This document shows, in pieces, positions 1 through 5,878 of a stretch of 6,008 nt of DNA. The DNA comes from Candidatus Woesearchaeota archaeon (GTDB taxonomy: Archaea > Nanobdellota > Nanobdellia > SCGC-AAA011-G17 > GW2011-AR17): positions 1-6,008 of the forward strand of contig RFJO01000056.1 of assembly GCA_003694495.1 (NCBI GenBank), read 5' to 3'. Position numbers and translations under genes: made by a program. Each line of letters starts with the position of its first letter. Position 1 is the first letter of the stretch. The notes below the pieces were generated by a model. It ran no database searches, was not told the origin of the DNA, and saw only the letters and a list, made by a program, of their open reading frames with translations.

Positions 1-393
1 ACTCCAAACAATGCTGTAAAGCGCCCCGATTATCATTAAATTAACAACAATTATGAAAATAAAAGGCAAGTTAATCCCAGGCTTAATAAAATACGGACGT
101 GTGGCAAAAACTGTGCCAAGAGCTATCAAAAGCTTAGTATCTCCACCGCCCCATTGTTTTGTGTAAAACAATGACATGCCTAACAAAAACATTGAGCCGA
201 GACCTAATAAACCATAATAAAAATATTGCCATTCTGAATACACTATCGCGTGAATTAGCCTTATGCCTAATGCAACAATTATCAAAGAAAAATTCAGCCA
301 GTCAGGAACCTCTTTTATGCGCAGATCAACAAGAGATGCGAAAATTAATGCGATTATTGCAACAGTAATAAGTAAAATGTCTGCAATTATCAT
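1..393 (-). CDS. Type IV prepilin / preflagellin peptidase (A24 family), N-terminal part, cut by the window edge
   Basis: This reading frame starts at ATG 393-391 and stays open for 131 codons to the left edge, so the C-terminus is missing. It is predicted to be an integral membrane aspartic protease that cuts class III signal peptides of archaeal pilins or archaellins at the cytoplasmic face. Both hallmark A24 aspartates are visible: Asp23 in the context VDLRIKEVPDWLN (residues 22-34), and Asp85 in the GxGD motif GGGDTK (82-87). Hydrophobic stretches at about 2-21, 33-51, 56-76 and 109-130 fit a polytopic membrane protein, and the spacing of the two aspartates fits FlaK/EppA/TadV-type enzymes. 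A TATA-like box at 416-424 lies about 27 nt upstream and there is no Shine-Dalgarno sequence, so a leaderless transcript is likely. Family assignment is firm; whether it processes archaellins or pilins cannot be told from this fragment. A possible substrate is encoded at 2659-3831. Confidence 0.88.
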   Translation of the reverse strand, partial: MIIADILLITVAIIALIFASLVDLRIKEVPDWLNFSLIIVALGIRLIHAIVYSEWQYFYYGLLGLGSMFLLGMSLFYTKQWGGGDTKLLIALGTVFATRPYFIKPGINLPFIFIIVVNLMIIGALYSIVWS

Positions 394-415
394 AAAAAAT
401 TATTGTATGAATTAA

Positions 416-424
416 TTTATATAT
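416..424 (-). promoter_or_regulatory. TATA-like box of the prepilin peptidase gene
   Basis: On the minus strand this reads ATATATAAA, centred about 27 nt before the ATG at 393. The spacing predicts transcription starting at or within a few bases of the start codon, giving a leaderless mRNA. This is inferred from sequence and spacing only. Confidence 0.5.
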
Positions 425-446
425 CTTTGGCAAATAAATAACAAAA

Positions 447-455
447 CTTATAAAC
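447..455 (+). promoter_or_regulatory. TATA-like box of the geranylgeranyl reductase family gene
   Basis: CTTATAAAC is centred about 29 nt before the ATG at 480 and no Shine-Dalgarno sequence lies between. The spacing supports ATG 480 rather than the in-frame TTG at 474 as the start, because initiation about 25-28 nt downstream would fall at or next to the ATG. Confidence 0.5.
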
Positions 456-479
456 TAAACCCATTATTTTTATTTGATT

Positions 480-1535
480 ATGATAAGTGTAATAGGCGCA
501 GGTCCTGTGGGGAGTTATGCTGCGTATCTTTTAGCGAAGAAAGGGTTTGACGTAGAAATTTACGAAGAGCATAAAGAAGTAGGGAAACCTGTGGCGTGTA
601 CGGGAATATTAACACCCCAAATAGAAAACCTTGTAAAACTAAGCAAAGATTTCCATATTAATACATGTAACAAAACCAAAATATTTTCACCTAACGGAAA
701 ATCTGTTGAAGTTAAAATAAAACCTAACCCTATATTTGACAGGTCTAATTTTGACCAATATATGGCGCAGCTTGCAGTTGACGCTGGCGCAAAATTGAAG
801 CTTAACCATAAGTTTAACGGCTTGAAAAACAATAAAGCGGTTATAAACAACAAAATTGTTAGTTTTGATTATTTGGTTGGCGCAGACGGGCCCGGGTCAA
901 AAGTTGCAAAAGAAGCAGGGTTGTTTGGTAAACGGAAGTTTTCTGTTGGCGTGCAAGCAAGAGTGAGTTTAAAATCCGAACCTGACACAGTGCTATTCTG
1001 GGTTGGAAGGGGAGAGTTTGCATGGTATGTGCCGGAAGATGATAATGTTGGTAGGCTGGGGGTTGCATCCTATAGTAACGCAAAGATGCATTTTGATAAA
1101 TTATTAAAAGACCATTTTCCTAAAGCAAAAATCCTTGAATGGCAATCGGGAGCGATACCTATCTACGATCCTAACCAAAAAGTCCAAAAAGGCAAAGTAA
1201 GGCTTGTGGGGGACGCTGCAGGGCAAGTGAAAGCTACAACTTACGGCGGGATTTTGTTTGGTATGCTTGCTGCAAGGGAGCTTGCAAATAACCTTGATAA
1301 ATATGAACAAAATTTTAAAAAGAATCTCGGCAAAGAACTAAACCTTGCGTTAAGGATAAGAAAAATGATGGACAAGTTTTCAGAAAAAGATTATGATGAC
1401 CTTATAACATTATGCGAAAAAGATAAAGTTAAAAAAATTCTCGAGAAGCATGACAGAGATTACCCGTCAAAGATGCTTTTCAAGCTTATGGTTGCGCAGC
1501 CCGGGTTCCTGAAGTTTATGAAAAAATTAGTTTAA
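480..1535 (+). CDS. Geranylgeranyl reductase family FAD-dependent oxidoreductase
   Basis: This is a 351-residue flavoprotein of the geranylgeranyl reductase (GGR) family, which in archaea saturates geranylgeranyl chains of membrane lipids; related members reduce other isoprenoids. The N-terminal Rossmann fold has GxGxxG at residues 6-11 (GAGPVG) and an acidic ribose-binding Glu29 at the end of the second strand. The substrate-side segment PVACTG (37-42) carries Cys40, at the position of the family's conserved cysteine. The second FAD motif is ADGPGS (135-140), and the third is GDAAG (244-248) followed by KATTYGG (251-257). FAWYVP at 180-185 matches the family's (Y/F)xWxFP substrate motif. Length is on the short side for archaeal GGRs (usually about 390-450), with the C-terminus reduced. 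The in-frame TTG at 474 would add two residues, but ATG 480 fits promoter spacing better. The stop codon overlaps the pelota stop on the other strand. Family is secure; the exact substrate is not. Confidence 0.9.
   Translation: MISVIGAGPVGSYAAYLLAKKGFDVEIYEEHKEVGKPVACTGILTPQIENLVKLSKDFHINTCNKTKIFSPNGKSVEVKIKPNPIFDRSNFDQYMAQLAVDAGAKLKLNHKFNGLKNNKAVINNKIVSFDYLVGADGPGSKVAKEAGLFGKRKFSVGVQARVSLKSEPDTVLFWVGRGEFAWYVPEDDNVGRLGVASYSNAKMHFDKLLKDHFPKAKILEWQSGAIPIYDPNQKVQKGKVRLVGDAAGQVKATTYGGILFGMLAARELANNLDKYEQNFKKNLGKELNLALRIRKMMDKFSEKDYDDLITLCEKDKVKKILEKHDRDYPSKMLFKLMVAQPGFLKFMKKLV
1521..1526 (-). terminator. Possible oligo-T termination signal for pelota, inside the reductase gene
   Basis: On the minus strand a run of six T lies 6-11 nt past the pelota stop codon, with no hairpin. 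Archaeal RNA polymerase often stops at such T tracts. It sits in the last codons of the opposite gene, since there is no intergenic space. A run of six A/T is unremarkable in this base composition, so this is a weak call. Confidence 0.22.
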
Positions 1536-2596
1536 TATAACTTATACCTTAACAAAGCTGCAATTGAGCCCAGTGATTTAAGCTTTTTCCCTGCCTCGTT
1601 CTCTGAAGAGATTATAACAACCTTGCCCTGGGTTGAATCAACCAGTTTCATTAAATTGTCAAGCTTATCATACTCGTCGTTGTTTTTATACTCGTGAATA
1701 AGCTCGTCCAACACTAATAACTTATCTATTGCGCCGGCTTGAGCTAATTCATTTACTTGTTTAAAACCATAAACAGCTTTGCCATCTTTTGAAATCTCTT
1801 TTAACAATTCTTCAACAAGGTTTAACTCTTTAACAACCCTATCCTGAGAGATAACGTTCTTTACCTCGTCACGTTTAAGCACTTCTGAAATGCCAGAAGA
1901 TGATGCAGAGTTGCATGTTGCCAATGTGACAAGGCCGGTTAACTCAGGGTAAGTTTTCTGGATTTGTTTGAACAACTCATCCTTCCAAAATGCAGGAGAG
2001 GCTAAAATGATGTTTTTTATATTGTACCTTTCAACATAATCTTTAATAATTTTAGCAAGGTTGGAATAATAAGATGATTTGTTTTCCTTGCTTATGTCGC
2101 CTTTGCGCTTCATGTCACTCTGAAGCTCTGTAAGAACATCAAAACCATAATTTTTTATCAAGGCAATTGTTGCAGATTCCCTGTCCAAAACACAAACCAA
2201 GATCTTAAAGTTTACAGGCTTGCTGGCTTCGTTGATTTTCTCAACCTGGAAACTTAACCATTTAGGTTTTTGCAAGGTTAAAACACTGCCTTCTTTTAAA
2301 TCAAATGTATGGTAACTCCCTTTGCCGACATCTTCCGTGCCTTCTACAACTTTACCGGAAACACGTAAAGAGTTCGTAAACTTGTGAAACTCAACTTTCT
2401 CAACTTGGATTTTTAAAAATAAAGGCTTTTTTACAACCTTGACGTTGGGCTCTTGACCAATTTTGATTTTTCTGAAGGTCTTGCCTTGAACAATGTCGCC
2501 TTTATCAATTACGTGGCTTATGTACCATAAATCATCCAACGATTCTACCTGGAATTTTAGTACCCCTGACTTGAAATCCTTAAATATAACTTTCAT
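1532..2596 (-). CDS. pelA: mRNA surveillance / ribosome rescue protein pelota (Dom34)
   Basis: This 354-residue protein is pelota, the eRF1 paralogue that enters the A site of stalled ribosomes with aEF1A and promotes subunit splitting with ABCE1. Three domains are visible. The N-terminal Sm-like domain (about 1-128) contains DDLWYISHVIDKGDIV (21-36) and the GxYHT motif (93-97). The central domain (about 130-255) contains VLDRESATIAL (136-146) and no GGQ, as expected for a factor that does not hydrolyse peptidyl-tRNA. The C-terminal eRF1_3-type domain (about 257-354) contains YGFKQVNELAQAGAIDKLL (276-294) and ends in the family signature IAALLRY. The usual GPGF stretch of the central domain reads SPAF (200-203). 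Length is typical for archaeal pelota. ATG 2596 is preceded by a TATA-like box about 28 nt upstream and no Shine-Dalgarno. The gene converges on the reductase gene, sharing TTAA at 1532-1535. Confidence 0.95.
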   Translation of the reverse strand: MKVIFKDFKSGVLKFQVESLDDLWYISHVIDKGDIVQGKTFRKIKIGQEPNVKVVKKPLFLKIQVEKVEFHKFTNSLRVSGKVVEGTEDVGKGSYHTFDLKEGSVLTLQKPKWLSFQVEKINEASKPVNFKILVCVLDRESATIALIKNYGFDVLTELQSDMKRKGDISKENKSSYYSNLAKIIKDYVERYNIKNIILASPAFWKDELFKQIQKTYPELTGLVTLATCNSASSSGISEVLKRDEVKNVISQDRVVKELNLVEELLKEISKDGKAVYGFKQVNELAQAGAIDKLLVLDELIHEYKNNDEYDKLDNLMKLVDSTQGKVVIISSENEAGKKLKSLGSIAALLRYKLY

Positions 2597-2620
2597 TTTG
2601 AAATACTTTGTAAGAAAAAG

Positions 2621-2630
2621 TTTATATATT
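2621..2630 (-). promoter_or_regulatory. TATA-like box of pelota (half of a divergent promoter)
   Basis: On the minus strand this reads AATATATAAA, centred about 29 nt before the pelota ATG at 2596, consistent with a leaderless transcript. It abuts and slightly overlaps the box for the rightward gene, within a 62-bp divergent intergenic region. Confidence 0.5.
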
Positions 2631-2637
2631 ATAAAAG
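2629..2637 (+). promoter_or_regulatory. TATA-like box of the pilin-like N-terminus gene (half of a divergent promoter)
   Basis: TTATAAAAG is centred about 27 nt before the ATG at 2659, with no Shine-Dalgarno in between, so a leaderless transcript is likely. It shares two bases with the opposing pelota box, so TBP binding at the two sites should compete. Confidence 0.5.
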
Positions 2638-2658
2638 TTTAGTTCTTGATATACTAAA

Positions 2659-3831
2659 ATGAAGCATAAAAGAGGACAAGAAGCGGCTGATGGAGTCTAT
2701 ATTCTGTTAATTTTAATGGGGTTGTTTATTGTATTATATGTTGTGTTGTTGCCGCCTGCAGACAGGGAAAGCCTGCTTAACGAGACAACATCAACTTTAA
2801 CAACCGGCGCTCCGGCAAAAACTGTACTTTTATCAGAATCGCCCGGGATGGTGTACAGCTCAAGCGTGAAAAAACAAACAATAAATATTGAACCGGTTCA
2901 CTTATATTCAACAGACGAAGTTCAGTCGTCCATGCTTGTTAAATCAATGAGCGTTTCAAGAAACTTGTTGAAAAATAATTTTAAAAATGTGCTGTTTAGC
3001 GTTGACGACCTTGACAATCTAAAAAAGGCAGAAATTCTTTTCTTCATAACTGAGTCAAAGGGAGACCTGAAAGTGTACCTTAACAATAAACTCATCTATG
3101 ATGGGAAACTAACAAGCGAACAACTGCCGTTAACTTTACCACTAGAATATTTGCAAAAAAATAATAAGCTTAAGTTTGAATCAACATCTCCTGGCATGAG
3201 AATATTTTCTTCAAATTATTACCTGATAAAAGACTTAACATTGCTTAAAACTATTAAAAAAGAAAATAAAAAAAGTTCTAGAACGTTTTCAGTGGCTGAA
3301 GATGTCGGGCAAAACGTGAACAGTATAACGTTAAATTATCAAATAAATTGTAACGAAGATACCAACCCAAAACTAAAGATAATGGTTAACTCCAGAAATG
3401 TGTTTGAAGACATTGTTTCATGCTCGTATCTTCAAGAACGGCAAGTTACTTTGACCAAATCTGAAGTAAATGTTTATGGAAGGAACAGGGTTGAGTTTGA
3501 AATCAATAAGGGCGATATAGAAATTAATGATATAAAGCTAAACATGAAGCTAAGAAGTTCGATGCACCCAAGCTACAGTTTTGACATTAGCAACGGCGTA
3601 TGGAACAATATAAACAACGGCGATTCAAAAGTTGTTTTAAGACTAACTTTAAAAGGTGAGGGAAGGAAAAAAGCCAACATAATCGTGCAGGGTGAAACGT
3701 TTTCAATCGACACTAATTCCGGGACGTATGTTAGGGATATAACGTCTTTGGTTGACAACGGTGCAAACACAATAAAGATAGTGCCGTTGAACGATTTTGA
3801 AATAGTTAACCTAAAAGTTGCTGAAGAATAA
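2659..3831 (+). CDS. Unrecognised membrane-anchored extracytoplasmic protein with pilin-like N-terminus and three beta-rich repeats
   Basis: I do not recognise a named family for this 390-residue protein. The N-terminus has a short basic stretch (KHKRG, 2-6), Gln7, an acidic Asp11, then one hydrophobic segment (about 12-31) ending in LPPADR. This resembles an archaeal class III prepilin signal cut between Gly6 and Gln7, with Asp instead of the usual Glu at +5; a plain N-terminal membrane anchor is the alternative. A Ser/Thr-rich linker (about 40-75) includes LLSESPG (57-63). The rest is hydrophilic and beta-rich, and appears to hold three related units at about 111-197, 209-298 and 306-388. 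Each has paired strands around a KVYLNN- or KIMVNS-like core, an N-x-(L/V/I)-x-(F/I) strand and a final D-(I/L)-x-L-like strand. The only cysteines (231 and 255) lie in the middle unit and could form a disulfide outside the cell. Upstream spacing to a TATA-like box supports the ATG. Confidence 0.85.
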   Translation: MKHKRGQEAADGVYILLILMGLFIVLYVVLLPPADRESLLNETTSTLTTGAPAKTVLLSESPGMVYSSSVKKQTINIEPVHLYSTDEVQSSMLVKSMSVSRNLLKNNFKNVLFSVDDLDNLKKAEILFFITESKGDLKVYLNNKLIYDGKLTSEQLPLTLPLEYLQKNNKLKFESTSPGMRIFSSNYYLIKDLTLLKTIKKENKKSSRTFSVAEDVGQNVNSITLNYQINCNEDTNPKLKIMVNSRNVFEDIVSCSYLQERQVTLTKSEVNVYGRNRVEFEINKGDIEINDIKLNMKLRSSMHPSYSFDISNGVWNNINNGDSKVVLRLTLKGEGRKKANIIVQGETFSIDTNSGTYVRDITSLVDNGANTIKIVPLNDFEIVNLKVAEE

Positions 3832-3832
3832 A

Positions 3833-3840
3833 TTTAAATA
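3833..3840 (+). promoter_or_regulatory. TATA-like box of the endonuclease Q gene
   Basis: TTTAAATA begins two bases after the stop codon of the preceding gene and is centred about 28 nt before the ATG at 3865. With no Shine-Dalgarno in the 33-bp gap, it suggests the nuclease gene is transcribed separately rather than as a second cistron. Confidence 0.45.
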
Positions 3841-3850
3841 ATAACGCTGA

Positions 3851-3864
3851 CTTTCTTTATTTTT
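3851..3864 (+). terminator. Pyrimidine/T-rich tract, possible terminator of the upstream gene
   Basis: CTTTCTTTATTTTT fills the last 14 bases before the ATG at 3865. T-rich tracts end many archaeal transcripts, so it could terminate the 2659-3831 mRNA. It could equally be the initiator region of the next promoter. No hairpin accompanies it. Confidence 0.25.
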
Positions 3865-5091
3865 ATGAAGATTATAACTGACTTGCATATCCATGGCAAA
3901 TATTCTAGAGGTTGCAGTAGTAATATTGATTTGGCTTCGTTAGAAAAATGGGCAAGGGTGAAAGGGATAGACGTTTTGGGCACGGGGGATTTCACGCATC
4001 CTTTATGGCTAAAACATCTTAAATCAAATTTAACCGAAGAAAACGGCATGCTAAAAACATCCAACGGGTTTAACTTTATACTACAAACAGAAATATCTTT
4101 AATCTACACACAAGACGGCAAGGGAAGAAAGATACATAACGTGGTGCTTGCACCTTCATTCGACGTAGTTGACCAAATCTGTGACGAGCTCGGTAAACGG
4201 GGCAGGTTGGATTACGATGGCCGGCCGATATTCAAGATTACATCGCCTGAGTTTGTTGAGATGTTAAGAAACATATCAAATAAGATTGAAGTTATACCTG
4301 CACACTGCATGACGCCGCATTTCGGTTTGCTGGGTGAGTATAACCAGTTTTGTTCTGTGGAAGACTGTTTCAAAGATCAAGCAAAATACATAAACGCAGT
4401 TGAGACGGGTTTAAGCGCTGACCCTGAAATGTTGTACAGGATACCGTCGCTTGACAACAGGCTGCTTGTGTCGTTCTCTGATTCGCACTCGTTCTGGCCG
4501 TGGAGGCTGGGAAGAGAAGCTACAATATTTGACATTAAACCAAGTTATGATGAAATTATTAAAGCGATAAGAACTAAAGAAGGGTTTTATGCAACTATTG
4601 AGTTCTGGCCTGAGGAAGGAAAGTATCATTTATCCGGGCACAGGAATTGTAATGTTTCATTTGAGCCAAAAGATGCCATGAAATACAACAATGTATGTCC
4701 TGTGTGCAATCATAAACTAACAGTTGGAGTGGCGCAAAGGGTGGAAGAGATTGCAACTAGAGGTGAAGGTTATGTGCCAAAAAATAAGCAAAAAGATTTT
4801 CACCTAATACCATTGTCAGAACTTATCGCAGCATCGCTAAAGAAAGGTGTTGCAACTAAAGCTGTATGGCAAGTTTATAATTCCTTAATAAAAGAATTCA
4901 AAAGCGAGTTTAATGTACTGCTTAATGTTAAAAAAGAAGAGCTTGAAAAAGTTGTGCCAAAAAATCTAGCAGAACTTATAATGAAAAACAGAAATGCAAA
5001 AATAAAAATTAAACCTGGGTATGATGGTGTGTACGGTCAACTTTTGTTGAATGAAAAAGAAGTTATACAAAAAGGATTAAATAATTTTTAA
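3865..5091 (+). CDS. Endonuclease Q (EndoQ) family PHP-domain DNA repair nuclease
   Basis: This 408-residue protein matches the EndoQ family (TIGR00375 type), characterised in Thermococcales as nicking DNA on the 5' side of deaminated bases such as uracil, hypoxanthine and xanthine. The N-terminal PHP metallohydrolase domain is intact. Candidate metal ligands are His8 and His10 in TDLHIHGKYS, Asp42 in GTGD, Glu76 in QTEIS, His91, His147 in PAHCMTPHFG, Glu180 in VETGLS, and Asp206/His208 in SFSDSHSFWPWRLGRE. A zinc site follows, with His259/Cys262 in GHRNC and CPVC at 278-281, then the signature LTVGVAQRVEEIATR (285-299). The C-terminal region is Lys-rich and ends with the family motif KPGYDGVYGQ (383-392). 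Length is close to archaeal EndoQ. The start is set by the PHP motif lying right at the N-terminus and by a TATA-like box about 28 nt upstream. The stop overlaps the PAC2 gene stop by 4 bp. Confidence 0.92.
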   Translation: MKIITDLHIHGKYSRGCSSNIDLASLEKWARVKGIDVLGTGDFTHPLWLKHLKSNLTEENGMLKTSNGFNFILQTEISLIYTQDGKGRKIHNVVLAPSFDVVDQICDELGKRGRLDYDGRPIFKITSPEFVEMLRNISNKIEVIPAHCMTPHFGLLGEYNQFCSVEDCFKDQAKYINAVETGLSADPEMLYRIPSLDNRLLVSFSDSHSFWPWRLGREATIFDIKPSYDEIIKAIRTKEGFYATIEFWPEEGKYHLSGHRNCNVSFEPKDAMKYNNVCPVCNHKLTVGVAQRVEEIATRGEGYVPKNKQKDFHLIPLSELIAASLKKGVATKAVWQVYNSLIKEFKSEFNVLLNVKKEELEKVVPKNLAELIMKNRNAKIKIKPGYDGVYGQLLLNEKEVIQKGLNNF

Positions 5092-5855
5092 CCAAAATAG
5101 TTTGGCTGGCCAGCAATCTTGCCCTTTTCTGCCATTTTCATGTCCATTAACTGTTGTGTTTTACTCTTTAACTCATCTTCAAGTTCTTCAATCTCTTCAT
5201 CAAGCTGGCTTATGTCAAGTTTTAATTTATATTTCTTATCAAGAATCTTTAACGTTTCCCTTGCACCTTTAATGCCCAAGTATGCTGGATGGCCAAATGT
5301 TTGAGCAAGCAAAGATGCTGAAGGAATCTTTCTTAGTTTGGCTAAGCCTAAGAGTACGCCGCTTACACCAACTATTGGCCCAACCACGCCATAAATCTTG
5401 TTTGATGCGCCGCGAAAGGTTTTAACAAAATCCCATTTTGTGCCGGTCACGTAAACTTTGGGTTTGTTGGGAACTGTCTGAAGACCTATCCCGCCAAGAG
5501 TTATCACTTCCTTGCCGCCGTACTCCTCTAATATGTCCAAAACCAAATCGCAAAATTTGTAGCATGAATACTCGTCAACTGGCTGAACGTCGCCAGCTAA
5601 AAATAAAAAGTCTTTCTTGCCGACCTTTTTGTGATATATCTCGATCACGGGAAGCTCAACCATGTTCTTTTCGTTAATGAAAACAGAATGAGGAAAATGG
5701 TATGAATAAATTTCTATAACTTTTTTTGCTTTTAATGAATCGATAATGAAATCAACAGCAACCTTGCCAACGTTGCCTATGCCTGGCAAACCCTCAATTA
5801 AAACAGGGTTTGAAATCTTTTCCTTAATCCTTTTTTTCTTTACCTTAAATTCCAT
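5088..5855 (-). CDS. PAC2 family protein, homologue of proteasome assembly chaperones (PbaA/PbaB-like)
   Basis: This 255-residue cytoplasmic protein belongs to the PAC2 family, archaeal relatives of eukaryotic proteasome assembly chaperones PAC1-PAC2. In Pyrococcus, PbaB is a chaperone and ATP-independent activator of the 20S proteasome acting through its C-terminal tails. Family landmarks are GLPGIGNVGK (22-31), LGGIG (120-124), GPIVGVSGVLLGLA (159-172) and the stretch around FGHPAYLGIKGARE (187-200). A strongly charged Glu/Lys helix, likely a coiled coil, spans about 215-240. A flexible tail then ends in NYFG. That tyrosine is third from the end, whereas the proteasome-docking HbYX motif has it next to last, so it resembles but does not match HbYX. 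A TATA-like box about 28 nt before ATG 5855 supports the start; the purine-rich bases just before it are not a convincing Shine-Dalgarno. Family is confident; proteasome partnership is inferred from relatives. Confidence 0.9.
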   Translation of the reverse strand: MEFKVKKKRIKEKISNPVLIEGLPGIGNVGKVAVDFIIDSLKAKKVIEIYSYHFPHSVFINEKNMVELPVIEIYHKKVGKKDFLFLAGDVQPVDEYSCYKFCDLVLDILEEYGGKEVITLGGIGLQTVPNKPKVYVTGTKWDFVKTFRGASNKIYGVVGPIVGVSGVLLGLAKLRKIPSASLLAQTFGHPAYLGIKGARETLKILDKKYKLKLDISQLDEEIEELEDELKSKTQQLMDMKMAEKGKIAGQPNYFG

Positions 5856-5878
5856 TCTCTTTAATTTATACTCTTAGA

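Noticed and set aside
159..368. Open frame of 69 codons on the plus strand
   Set aside because: It lies fully antisense to the prepilin peptidase, whose catalytic motifs are clear, and its own translation shows no recognisable motif.
474..479. TTG at 474 as the start of the reductase
   Set aside because: It adds only Met-Ile before an ATG that begins directly at the Rossmann strand, and ATG 480 fits the TATA spacing better.
859..1083. Minus-strand open frames inside the reductase gene (also 560-853 and 1104-1310)
   Set aside because: They are antisense to a well-supported FAD enzyme, have low-complexity translations and have no promoter or start-site support.
2659..2751. Lipoprotein or Sec-cleaved signal for the unknown protein
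   Set aside because: There is no lipobox cysteine near the hydrophobic segment and no small-residue AxA-like site after it; LPPADR follows directly.
5438..5677. Plus-strand open frames inside the PAC2 gene (5438-5677 and 5119-5304), and similar antisense frames at 3573-3770, 3834-4064 and 4411-4629
   Set aside because: All are opposite strongly supported genes, and their translations show no motifs.
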